Origin: Sinorhizobium numidicum
GTDB taxonomy: Bacteria; Pseudomonadota; Alphaproteobacteria; Rhizobiales; Rhizobiaceae
Length of the DNA stretch: 64,000 nt
Direction: 5' to 3'
NCBI RefSeq assembly: GCF_029892045.1
Contig: NZ_CP120367.1
Location: 930,001 to 994,000 of the forward strand
The notes under the pieces are model-generated. The model worked only from the letters and a program-made list of their open reading frames with translations, was not told the origin of the DNA and ran no database searches. The position numbers and the translations under genes are program-made. Positions 34,236-43,400 of this stretch are shown here, in pieces; positions within the stretch are counted from its first letter, which is position 1; each line of letters begins with the position of its first letter.

Positions 34236-34245
34236 TTGTATACAA
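34236..34245. promoter_or_regulatory. TTGTATACAA palindrome (candidate GntR operator)
   Basis: A perfect 10-base palindrome lies between the divergent GntR gene and the importer operon, 88 bases from the GntR start. FCD-type GntR regulators commonly bind sites of this shape (TTGTATACAA-like). The surrounding 30 bases are AT-rich, as expected for a promoter area. Confidence 0.5.
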
Positions 34246-34402
34246 ATATAGGCACGCTTTGATGACGAAAGCCTATAAAATGTGCAGCTAATCCGAGGCC
34301 GGCGCGGCCGGCTTGGATCGATCGAAAAAGTTCTTCACAAAATCATGCCTTTAGCAAACTGGCACGCTTGATGCTTCTCCTCTGGCGCAAGGAGAACATC
34401 GC

Positions 34403-35491
34403 ATGTCCAAAGCGGCAGAAATCGATATCGCTTCCGTTTCCAAGGTTTACGGCACGACGACGGCCGTTCAAGCCATCAGCCTGAAGATTCCGGCCGGTAG
34501 CTATTGCTGCTTCCTCGGGCCGTCGGGCTGCGGCAAGACGTCGACACTGCGCATGATAGCCGGCCACGAAAGCATCTCGTCCGGCGACGTTCGCCTCGGC
34601 AATGTGGTGGTCACGGATTTCCCGCCGGCCAGGCGCGGCACGGCGATGATGTTCCAGTCCTATGCCCTCTTCCCTCATCTCGATCTCGTCGACAATGTCG
34701 CCTTCAGCTTGAAGATGAAGGGGATCGACAGGGACGAGCGGCGCGCCAAGGCATTGGAAATGCTGAAGCTGATGCAGATGGAAGCCTATGCTACGCGCCG
34801 GCCGGCGCAGCTTTCGGGCGGCCAGCAGCAGCGGGTGGCGCTGGCCCGTGCGCTCATCACCGACCCCGAAGCGCTGCTGCTCGATGAGCCGCTTTCCGCG
34901 CTCGATCCATTCTTGAAAATCCGGATGCGCGCCGAACTGAAGAAACTGCAGAAGACGCTCGGCATCACCTTCGTCCATGTCACGCATAGCCAGGAAGAGG
35001 CGATGGCCCTCGCCGATCTGATCGTCATCATGAACAATGGCCGGATCGAACAGGCCGCCCCGCCACGCACTGTATTCGAGAAGCCGGCGACTGCCTTCGT
35101 CGCCCGCTTCATGGGCGACCACAATGTGCTTTCCGGCCGCGTGACCGCGATTGAGGACGGCATCGTCACGCTCGCCGTGCCTGTAGGCCAGACATTCTCG
35201 GTCCGCGACATCGCACAGGAGGTCGGCAAGCCGATCGACATCGGCATCCGGACCGACCGCGTGCGGCTCGAGGCGCCGTCTGAAAAATCGCTCGGCTTCG
35301 AGGGGATCGTATCGAATGTCGAATATCGCGGCGCCTCGGTGAAGGTCACGCTGATCGGTGCCGGCAGCGACGATTTCACGCTGATCGTCTCTGACGCCGA
35401 GTACTTCAAGAAACCCGCATCAGTCGGCGATGCGGTGTCCTTGAGCTGGGCCCTGGAGGATGTGATCCCCCTCGGCCGCGTATCAGCCTGA
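34403..35491 (+). CDS. ABC importer ATPase (PotA/Fbp type)
   Basis: The 362-residue ATPase has Walker [10 protein letters not shown] (residues 39-47), signature LSGGQQQR, Walker B LLLDEPLSALD and a C-terminal TOBE-like domain (IGIRTDRVRLE). This form belongs to the PotA/spermidine-iron branch that works with two PotB/PotC permeases. It heads the plus-strand operon of ATPase, binding protein, two permeases and racemase. GCAAGGAG precedes the ATG at 34403. Confidence 0.92.
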   Translation: MSKAAEIDIASVSKVYGTTTAVQAISLKIPAGSYCCFLGPSGCGKTSTLRMIAGHESISSGDVRLGNVVVTDFPPARRGTAMMFQSYALFPHLDLVDNVAFSLKMKGIDRDERRAKALEMLKLMQMEAYATRRPAQLSGGQQQRVALARALITDPEALLLDEPLSALDPFLKIRMRAELKKLQKTLGITFVHVTHSQEEAMALADLIVIMNNGRIEQAAPPRTVFEKPATAFVARFMGDHNVLSGRVTAIEDGIVTLAVPVGQTFSVRDIAQEVGKPIDIGIRTDRVRLEAPSEKSLGFEGIVSNVEYRGASVKVTLIGAGSDDFTLIVSDAEYFKKPASVGDAVSLSWALEDVIPLGRVSA

Positions 35492-35572
35492 AGCAGGGTG
35501 AGAAGAAGCGGCTGTCCGCCCGACCTGCTGAAAGACCCATCCAATCAAGCGCCACCAAAGGGGAACGAAAGC

Positions 35573-36871
35573 ATGAGTACTGAAACAAAGACTGTCACGT
35601 CCGAAAAGGGCATCTCGCGACGCACGCTGCTAAAGACCGGTGCGGCCGCCGTCGGCGCCATTGCCGGCTCGGGCGCGATCACCGGCTTCCCGACCATCTG
35701 GGCGCAAAACCCGATCACGCTGCGTCAGTTCGGCACCGGCGTTTCGAACATCAATGCGATTGCCGAAAAGTGCAAGGAAGACCTCGGCATCACGCTGGAA
35801 ATGACGGCGACCGATTCCGACGCCGCCGCCCAACGCGCCGTCACTCAGCCGGACTCCTACGACATCGCCGATATCGAATACTGGATCGCCAAGAAGGTCT
35901 TCCCGTCGGGCGTCATGCAGCCGATGGACGTCTCCAAGATCAAATACTACGACAAGATCGTGCCGCTCTTTGTCGACGGCAAGCTGAAGCCGGATAGCGT
36001 GATCGCACAGGGCACCGCGCCACACACGGTCGGTTTCGTCGACGCGCAGGACTCCAAAACCTTCGCCAAGGAGCCGACGCAGTGGATGACGCTCATCCCA
36101 ACGATCTATAACGCCGACACGCTCGGCATCCGCCCGGACCTCGTCGGCCGCGAAATCGGCAGTTGGGCCGACATCATGGACCCCGCCTTCAAGGGCAAGA
36201 CGGCAATCCTCAACATTCCGTCGATCGGCATCATGGATGCCGCCATGATCATGGAGGCGATGGGCAACATCAAATATGCCGACAAGGGCAACATGACGAA
36301 GGCGGAAATCGACCAGACGATCGATTTCCTGATCAAGGCCAAGCAGGACGGCCAGTTCCGCGCCTTCTGGAAATCCTTCGATGAGAGCGTCAACCTCATG
36401 GCCTCCGGCGAGGTCGTCATTCAGTCGATGTGGTCGCCGGCGGTTGCGGCCGTGCGCTCGAAGGGGATCGCCTGCAAATACCAGCCGCTCAAGGAAGGTT
36501 ACCGCGCTTGGGGCGGCGGCCTCGGCCTTGCCGCCCATCTTGAGGGTGCCCAACTCGACGCAGCCTACGAATATATCAACTGGTATCTCTCCGGCTGGGT
36601 CGGCGCGTACCTCAACCGCCAGGGCTACTATTCGGCCGCCATGGAGACCGCGAAAGGCTTCATGTCCGAGGACGAGTGGGGCTACTGGGTCGAGGGCAAG
36701 CCGGCAAAAGGCGACATCGTCTCTCCGGAAGGCAAGGTCATGGAAAAAGCCGGTGCCGTTCGCGACGGCGGCTCCTTCGAGGAACGCATGGGCAAGGTCG
36801 CCTGCTGGAACTCGGTGATGGACGAGGATCGTTACATGGTCCGCCGCTGGAACGAGTTCATCGCCGCGTAA
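35573..36871 (+). CDS. ABC importer substrate-binding protein (PotD type, Tat signal)
   Basis: The 432-residue protein has a twin-arginine signal (SRRTLLKTGAAAVGAIAGSGAI) followed by a PotD/Fbp-type binding fold. YDIADIEYWIAKKVFP, WMTLIPTIYNADTLG and SGEVVIQSMWSPAV are characteristic lines. Tat export suggests that it folds, possibly with a bound ligand, in the cytoplasm. The downstream racemase of the hydantoin/allantoin type hints at a ureide or hydantoin ligand rather than a polyamine. The ATG at 35573 is preceded by GGGGAACGAAAG. Confidence 0.9.
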   Translation: MSTETKTVTSEKGISRRTLLKTGAAAVGAIAGSGAITGFPTIWAQNPITLRQFGTGVSNINAIAEKCKEDLGITLEMTATDSDAAAQRAVTQPDSYDIADIEYWIAKKVFPSGVMQPMDVSKIKYYDKIVPLFVDGKLKPDSVIAQGTAPHTVGFVDAQDSKTFAKEPTQWMTLIPTIYNADTLGIRPDLVGREIGSWADIMDPAFKGKTAILNIPSIGIMDAAMIMEAMGNIKYADKGNMTKAEIDQTIDFLIKAKQDGQFRAFWKSFDESVNLMASGEVVIQSMWSPAVAAVRSKGIACKYQPLKEGYRAWGGGLGLAAHLEGAQLDAAYEYINWYLSGWVGAYLNRQGYYSAAMETAKGFMSEDEWGYWVEGKPAKGDIVSPEGKVMEKAGAVRDGGSFEERMGKVACWNSVMDEDRYMVRRWNEFIAA

Positions 36872-36880
36872 TGTGGATTG

Positions 36881-36983
36881 CCCCTCACCCCAACCTCCCC
36901 CCGCGGGCGCGGGACGGTAAGCGCGCCGCATGTCCCTTCTCCCCGTCTAGCCGGGGAGAAGGTCCCGGCAGGGGATGAGGGGG
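36881..36983. repeat. Palindromic intergenic repeat between binding-protein and permease genes
   Basis: The outer arms are CCCCTCACCCC (from 36881) and GGGGATGAGGGG (ending about 36983). Inside, CTTCTCCCCG (36936-36945) pairs with CGGGGAGAAG (36952-36961). Elements with this CCCCTCA...CTTCTCCCCG...CGGGGAGAAGG...TGAGGGG layout are widespread between genes in Rhizobiales. Here it lies inside an operon and may affect mRNA stability between the binding-protein and permease genes. Confidence 0.7.
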
Positions 36984-37018
36984 CTATTTTGCATGCTGCA
37001 AGTTCGAGAGGATAGACG

Positions 37019-37921
37019 ATGACGGCAATCGCAGTTTCAGGAGAGGTCAACGCAGCACCTCGCGGCCTTGCCGCGCCGCAATGGCTGATCGCCTATCTTC
37101 AGGCCTTGCCGCTCATCTTGATCCTCGGTTTCTTCTTCATCCTGCCGATCCTGACGATCTTCGTGGTCAGCTTCTGGGACTACGACTTCGCGGGCCTCTA
37201 TCCCGATTTCTTGACGATGAACTATAGCGATACGCTCGGCTCGTGGGTGACCTGGAAAACCTATCTCAACACGCTGAAATTCACGGCCATGACCTGGGCG
37301 CTGACGCTCTTTATCGGTTTCTGGGTCGCCTATTTTCTCGCCTTCCATATCCGCACGACAACGATGCAAATGGTGCTCTTTCTCGTCTGCACGGTGCCGT
37401 TCCTCACCTCCAATATCATTCGCATGATCTCCTGGATTCCGGTGCTCGGCCGCAACGGCCTCGTCAATTCGACGCTGATCGAGCTCGGCATCATTCCTCA
37501 ACCGATCGAGTGGCTGCTCTATTCCGATTTCGCCGTCGTGCTTGCCATGGTTCATCTCAATACGCTCTTCATGGTGACGCCGATCTTCAACACGCTGATG
37601 CGCATCGACCGCTCGCTGATCGAGGCGGCGCGCGACTGCGGCGCGACCGGCTGGCAGATCCTCTGGAACGTCATCCTTCCTTTGGCGAAGCCCGGCATGG
37701 CCATCGGCTCGATCTTCGTCGTGACGCTGGTCATGGCCGATTTTTCGACGGTGCAGGTCATGTCCGGCGGACAGAGCGCATCCGTCGCGCTGATGATGAA
37801 GAACCAGATGTCGCTGCTGCAATATCCGGCGGCAGCGGCCAACGCCGTCGTCCTGCTCGTCGTCGTGCTGCTGATGGTCGCCGCAATCCTCAGGGTCGTC
37901 GACATCCGGAAGGAGCTCTGA
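37019..37921 (+). CDS. ABC importer permease (PotB type)
   Basis: The 300-residue membrane protein has six predicted spans, starting LPLILILGFFFILPILTIFVVSFW. The EAA loop reads IEAARDCGATGWQILWNVILPLAKPGM. The segment VLFLVCTVPFLTSNIIRMISWIPVLGRNGLVN is typical of PotB/YdcU subunits. GAGAGGATAGACG precedes the ATG at 37019. It overlaps nothing upstream, where a repeat separates it from the binding-protein gene, and is followed after one base by its partner permease. Confidence 0.92.
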   Translation: MTAIAVSGEVNAAPRGLAAPQWLIAYLQALPLILILGFFFILPILTIFVVSFWDYDFAGLYPDFLTMNYSDTLGSWVTWKTYLNTLKFTAMTWALTLFIGFWVAYFLAFHIRTTTMQMVLFLVCTVPFLTSNIIRMISWIPVLGRNGLVNSTLIELGIIPQPIEWLLYSDFAVVLAMVHLNTLFMVTPIFNTLMRIDRSLIEAARDCGATGWQILWNVILPLAKPGMAIGSIFVVTLVMADFSTVQVMSGGQSASVALMMKNQMSLLQYPAAAANAVVLLVVVLLMVAAILRVVDIRKEL

Positions 37922-37922
37922 C

Positions 37923-38744
37923 ATGAGCCGCGAAACGCGACCTATGGAATTCTACGTGCTCGCGGCCTTCTTCGCGCTGTTCGTCCTTTTCCTGTACGGA
38001 CCGTTGTCGGCCGTCCTGATCCTCTCGTTCCAGGGTCCGGACGGCGGCCTCACCTTCCCGCTGAATGGCGTATCGCTGCACTGGTTCTATAATCTTTTCG
38101 AGAGACAAGCCGTCGGCGACTTCGGCGCATCCTTCCGCCGCTCCTTCACGCTCGGACTGATGGTGATGCTGGTGAACGTCGTCGTGGCGCTGCTTGCCGG
38201 CCTTGCCTTCCGCCACCGTTTCCGAGGTGCGACCACACTCTTCTACATGACGGTCGCGAGCCTCGTCGTTCCGTCGATCATCATCTCGCTCGGCATTGGC
38301 GTCGTCTTCCAGCAGTTCGGCCTGAAGCCCGCCTGGTATTCATCCGGTTTCGGTGCGCATCTCACCTGGACGCTGCCCTTTGGCGTCCTCATCATGTTCG
38401 CCGTGTTCAACCGCTTCTCGCCCGCCTACGAAGAAGCTGCGCGCGACCTTGGTGCAAGCTCGTGGCAGACTTTCCGGCACGTGGTCCTGCCGATGATCGC
38501 ACCCAGCCTGATCGGCGTGGGCCTCTTCGGTTTCACGCTTTCCTACGACGAGTTCGCACGCACGCTGATGACCTCCGGCACCTACAACACGCTGCCGCTC
38601 GAAATCTACGGCATGACAACCAATGTGACGACGCCGGTGCTCTATGCGCTCGGCACGGTCACGACGCTCTTCTCCTTCACCATCATCCTCGTCGCACTCG
38701 CCGTCATTCTGGTCATGCGCCGCCGGCAGGCAAAGATAAGCTAA
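37923..38744 (+). CDS. ABC importer permease (PotC type)
   Basis: The 273-residue partner permease has the first span LAAFFALFVLFLYGPLSAVLILSF and the EAA loop YEEAARDLGASSWQTFRHVVLPMIAPSL. FRHRFRGATTLFYMTVASLVVPSIIISLGIG is the typical central part of PotC-like subunits. It completes the importer core and is followed four bases later by the racemase gene. Confidence 0.92.
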   Translation: MSRETRPMEFYVLAAFFALFVLFLYGPLSAVLILSFQGPDGGLTFPLNGVSLHWFYNLFERQAVGDFGASFRRSFTLGLMVMLVNVVVALLAGLAFRHRFRGATTLFYMTVASLVVPSIIISLGIGVVFQQFGLKPAWYSSGFGAHLTWTLPFGVLIMFAVFNRFSPAYEEAARDLGASSWQTFRHVVLPMIAPSLIGVGLFGFTLSYDEFARTLMTSGTYNTLPLEIYGMTTNVTTPVLYALGTVTTLFSFTIILVALAVILVMRRRQAKIS

Positions 38745-38748
38745 CTCC

Positions 38749-39489
38749 ATGCACATTCTGATCGTCAATCCGAACACCACCGTCTCGATGACCGAGAAAG
38801 CAGCTAAGGCCGCGCATGCGGTCGCCGGGCACGGCACCAAAATCATCGCCGCCACGTCGAAGAGCGGACCTGCCTCGATCGAGGGGCACTACGACGGAGC
38901 GATTGCCGTACCCGGTCTGCTGCTCGAAATCCGCGAGGGTCAAGCAGCAGGAGTGGACGCCGCCATTATTGCCTGTTTCGACGATACAGGATTGGAGGCG
39001 GCTCGCATGCTCGCCGATATTCCCGTGGTCGGGCTTTGCGAATCCGCGGTGATGACCGCCGCACTCCTCTCCCAACGCTTCACGGTCGTCACCACGCTGG
39101 AGCGCTCCCGCGTTCTCATCGAAGACCTGGTGCGCCGCCGCTACGGAATGGGTGACCGGGCGAAGGTACGCGCTGCGGATATTCCGGTTCTCGAACTCGA
39201 GGACAAGGCCTCCGGCGCGCTACTAAAGCTCAAGCGCCAGATCGAACTGGCGCTCGAAGACGATGGCGCCGAGGCGATCGTGCTTGGTTGCGCCGGCATG
39301 GCCGATCTCGCGCAATCCCTTCAACGCGAATATCGCGTGCCGGTCGTCGACGGCGTCTCGGCAGCGGTCAAGCAGGCGGAAGCGCTCGTGGCGCAGGGTC
39401 TGACTACCAGCAAACGCGGTTCCTATGCCTCTCCTCTGGCGAAAGCCTATGCCGGTTCGATGAGCGCCTTTGCGCCAGCATCGGCGTAG
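38749..39489 (+). CDS. hyuA: Hydantoin/allantoin-type racemase (Asp/Glu racemase superfamily)
   Basis: The 246-residue enzyme has the family start HILIVNPNTTVSMTEK and two catalytic cysteines, Cys76 in IIACFDDTG and Cys181 in VLGCAGMADL. As I recall, these are the positions reported for the S. meliloti hydantoin racemase. The cysteines act as a two-base pair that inverts the C5 centre of hydantoins. Allantoin is a 5-ureidohydantoin and allantoin racemases belong to the same family, so either substrate is possible. It is the last gene of the GntR-linked importer operon. Confidence 0.87.
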   Translation: MHILIVNPNTTVSMTEKAAKAAHAVAGHGTKIIAATSKSGPASIEGHYDGAIAVPGLLLEIREGQAAGVDAAIIACFDDTGLEAARMLADIPVVGLCESAVMTAALLSQRFTVVTTLERSRVLIEDLVRRRYGMGDRAKVRAADIPVLELEDKASGALLKLKRQIELALEDDGAEAIVLGCAGMADLAQSLQREYRVPVVDGVSAAVKQAEALVAQGLTTSKRGSYASPLAKAYAGSMSAFAPASA

Positions 39490-39639
39490 GTCCCGCTCTT
39501 CGCGCCTTGCGTCGGTCTGCGAAAGCCCGTCAGAACGGGCAGCCCGAAGAGGGGAAGGGAGTTGCACCGTTCCGCCGCGGACCTGACTTAGCACCGAAAT
39601 GAATATATTCTGCGCCATCGCCTGCCCGGGGGAGCCAGC

Positions 39640-40044
39640 ATGTCACGTGTCATCATTCTCGCCGTCGCTCTCGCCATGCTCTCGGCTCCGGCCGCAGCGC
39701 GTTCCAAGGCAGCGGAATACCTGGTTGCCGAACAGATTGCCGAGGGCTGCGGCGGGCCGGGACAGATCGACCCCGGCGCGGTGATCGAGCGCGACCTGAC
39801 TGGCGATGGCAAGGCCGATCTCATCATCAGCCACGAAGGCATGAACTGCGGGAACGGGAAACGTAGCAGCTTTTGCGGAGCGCAGGTTTGCTCGGTCCTG
39901 ATCTATATCCGCCGCGAGGCTCTGCTGGTGCTCGCGCGCGAAATGCTCGGGGCCGGCGTCACCGTCAGCGGCGGGGCAATCCACATGTCCGCTCATGGCG
40001 GAAAGCAAGGGACTATCAAGTGGAACGGCCGGGAGTTTCGCTAG
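39640..40044 (+). CDS. Small exported hypothetical protein
   Basis: The 134 residues begin with a signal peptide (SRVIILAVALAMLSAPAAARS). The mature part contains RDLTGDGKADLIISHEGMNC, an FG-GAP/dockerin-like DxTGDGKAD segment that could bind calcium, and five cysteines (EGCGG, NCGN, FCGAQVC) suited to disulfides. Function unknown. The 3' end overlaps the converging gene at 40016-40312 by 29 bases. Confidence 0.65.
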   Translation: MSRVIILAVALAMLSAPAAARSKAAEYLVAEQIAEGCGGPGQIDPGAVIERDLTGDGKADLIISHEGMNCGNGKRSSFCGAQVCSVLIYIRREALLVLAREMLGAGVTVSGGAIHMSAHGGKQGTIKWNGREFR

Positions 40045-40312
40045 CTCGGAACCGAACGGGCGCTATCCGCGCGGCTGCGTGGCCGCTTCGATCCGCCATA
40101 TCGGCGGCGAGTTTGAGGAACAGCTCCTTGCGCTCTGCCGGATCGATCGGCAGCGTCAGGCGTATGATCGTATAGGCCTGCTTGATGAGCCCGGCGGTGA
40201 TCGTGCCGTGCGAATATCCATCCTCGAGCGCCAGCTCGACGACGTTCTGCAACATCGTCTGTCCGATCCGGTCAATGTTGCGCATCGTTTCCGCGTCATG
40301 CAGATCGTACAT
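40016..40312 (-). CDS. Small hypothetical protein
   Basis: This 98-residue protein starts MYDLHDAETMRNIDRIG and is mostly alpha-helical and soluble (ELALEDGYSHGTITAGLIKQAYTIIRLTLP). The ATG at 40312 is preceded by GGAAGG at seven bases; an in-frame ATG at 40327 adds five residues. The C-terminal 25 residues are Arg/Ala-rich and overlap the 3' end of the exported-protein gene on the other strand. No family was recognised. The composition of the first 70 residues favours a real gene. Confidence 0.55.
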   Translation of the reverse strand: MYDLHDAETMRNIDRIGQTMLQNVVELALEDGYSHGTITAGLIKQAYTIIRLTLPIDPAERKELFLKLAADMADRSGHAAARIAPVRFRASETPGRST

Positions 40313-40454
40313 GGCCTTGCCTTCCATAAATGCCTGCGGTTGCAGCGCCGATTTGTGGCGCCTGCACGCTCCTCGCCGTCTCCTCGGTTGACAACGCCTG
40401 GTGAAGATTGAAAGAGTGATCACCAATCGAGGCGGGCAGCGTTGGGAGGACTTA

Positions 40455-43400
40455 ATGTCTATGCGCGCGTTCATCGGCCTTTCCACTTTCCTTCTCATGC
40501 TCGTTTCCGTTGGTACACCTGCCGCGGCGGCTGACTCTGGTCGAAGGATCGAGATCACCCGGGATGGCGACTATTTCGGCTTCGACCTTCGCACCGAACA
40601 GAACGTCTCGCTCGAACAGTGCCAGACCACCTGCGTCGCCGATCGATCCTGCAGGGCCTTCACCTACAATCCAAAGGTGAAGTGGTGTTTCCTCAAGTCC
40701 GACTTCAACCAGCTGAATACGTTCAAGGGAGCAATAGCCGGGAAGATCGTCGAGAACGTCGGCAACGGCCCTGACATCGGTGCGCCGCCGCGCCTCTCCT
40801 TCGTCTCGGACCAGCTCATGCAGGATGCCCGCGACGTAAAGGCGAACCTGGCGCTCGCCGAGGATCAGCAGGGCTTCGGCGTCAACGGCCTTATCGAAGC
40901 GGCGCGCAGCGAATTGACTGCCGGCAATGTCGAGAACGCGCTGAAAGCATTCCGCGGAGCGCTCGCGATCACGCCCGACGACGGCGAATTGTGGCTCGAG
41001 ACGGCGCGCGCCGCCAATCGGATCACGGGCAATACTGAAATCGCCGGTCAGGCCGCCCTTGCCGCTCTGAACGGCTATCAATTGACGCGCACGACTGAGA
41101 GCCGGGCGAATGCACTCGCCGTTCTCGCCAAGGCGCTCGAGAACATGGAAAACTACCGCGCGGCGCTCAATGCCTATAAGGCAAGTCTCGAGCTCGCGCA
41201 GGCAAAGACCGTGGAGACGGCCTATCTCGACCTCAAGGCGCGGCAGGGCTTCCGCGTTACCGATCACACGATCGATGCCGATAGCGCCAGCGCACGCGCC
41301 TGCGTTCAATTCTCCGAACAACTCGTCAAGAACGGGCCTGACTATGCCTCGTTCGTGACCCTTGACGGAGCGGCACCCAAAGCCGTCGAAGCAAAGGGAA
41401 GCGAGATTTGCGTCGAGGGCCTGACGCACGGGCAACGCTACAAGCTCGTGCTCCGCCAAGGGCTGCCCTCCTCCGTGGACGAGGTGCTCGAAACGCCGGT
41501 CAGCCTCGACATCTATGTCAAAGACCGCTCGCCGATGGTCCGCTTCACCGGCGACAGCTTCGTGCTGCCGTCGACCGCGCGGCGCGGAATACCGATCGTC
41601 TCGGTCAATACCGAGAGCGCAAACCTGAAGCTCTACCGCATCGGCGACCGCAGCATTTCGTCACTGCTGACCAGTTCGCAATTCCTCACGCAGATCGATG
41701 CCTACAGTGCGCAGCGCATCGAGGACGAGAGCGGCGAGCTCGTCTGGCAGGGCAGCATCGACATCGAGACCGAGCTCAACAAGGAAGTGGTCACGAGCTT
41801 CCCGGTGGATGAGGCGCTGCCGAAGCGCGAGCCCGGCGTCTACGTGCTTACGGCGGTCTCTTCGACTGGCGTCAGCCAGGAATGGGATGCGCGCGCCACC
41901 CAATGGTTCGTCGTTTCCGAGATCGGCATCTCGACCTATGCTGGCACCGACGGGCTCTCCGTCTTCGTGCGATCGCTCGCGAGCGCCAAGCCGCTCGCCG
42001 GGGTCGAACTGCAACTGATCGCCAAGAACAACGAAGTGCTCGGCACCGCGACGACCGATGCGGACGGACGCGCGACCTTTGCGGCCGGGCTGATCCGTGG
42101 CACCGCCAGCATGACGCCGGCTGTCATCACCGCGAGGAAAGGCGCTGACGACTACGTCTTTCTCGACATGACGCGCGCCGGCTTCGATCTGTCCGACCGC
42201 GGCGTCACCGGACGGGCGGCGCCCGGCGCTATCGACATCTTCGCTTGGACGGAACGCGGCATCTATCGCGCCGGCGAGACGGTCCATGCCGCCGCGCTCG
42301 CCCGCGACGTCAATGGTGCGGCGATCGAGAACCTGCCGCTCACCTTCATTTTCATGCGTCCGGACGGTGTCGAGGATCGGCGCCTCGTCAGTAATGGCGG
42401 CAAGCTCGGCGGACACACGCTCGATTTGCCGATTCCCGAAAACGCCATGCGCGGCACCTGGACGATGCGGATCTTCACGGATCCGAAGGGGTCTGCGATC
42501 GGCGAGAAACAGTTCCTCGTCGACGATTTCGTGCCGGACCGGACCGAGTTCGACCTCACCAGCGAGGCAAAGTCGATCGAAATCGGCACACCGATCCAGG
42601 TCGCCGTCGACGGTCGCTTCCTCTATGGCGCGCCGGCTGCGGGGCTGACGCTAGAGGGCGAGGTGTCGGTGAAGCCGACACGCGAGAATGAAGCTTTCAA
42701 AGGCTATTTTTTCGGCCTTGCCGATGAGGAGGCGAGTGAAGATACGCGCGTGCCGCTCGAAGAGCTCGAACCGCTCGACGCGGACGGAAAATCCGTCTTC
42801 GACGTGGACCTCAGCGAGGTGCCGTCGACGACGCAATTGCTCAATGCCAACGTTACGGTGCGCATGCGCGAGGCCGGCGGACGCGCGGTCGAGCGCTCGC
42901 TGACATTGCCGGTCAAACCGGAAGGCCCGATGATCGGCATCAAGCCGGAGTTCTCGGGCGACCTTGCTGAAAACTCGGTTGGCAAATTCCATGTCATCGC
43001 CGTCGACGCCGATGGCGCGAAGATAGCGATGCCCGGCCTCATCTGGAAGCTGATCAGCGTCGAGCGGAACTATCAATGGTACCGCGACGGAAGTGCCTGG
43101 AAATATGAGCCGGTCATTTCGACAAAGCAGGTGGCGAACGGTACGGCGGACGTGACAAAGGACGGCACGGAGATTGCCGTGCCGGTCGGCTGGGGTCGCT
43201 ATCGGCTTGAGATCGAGACGGCGGCGATTGACGGCCCGACCTCCAGTGTCGAGTTCGACGCCGGCTGGTATGTCGAGGCCGCGTCGACGGAAACGCCGGA
43301 TGGGCTTGAGATCGCGCTCGACAAGGAAAATTACTCCGTCGGAGAGACCGCGAAGCTCAAGGTTTCTCCGCGCTTTGCCGGCGAGCTCCTGGTGACGGTC

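Noticed and set aside
38749..39489. Aspartate or glutamate racemase function for the racemase gene
   Set aside because: The NPNTT start and the two-cysteine spacing fit the hydantoin/allantoin racemase branch better than the Asp or Glu racemases.
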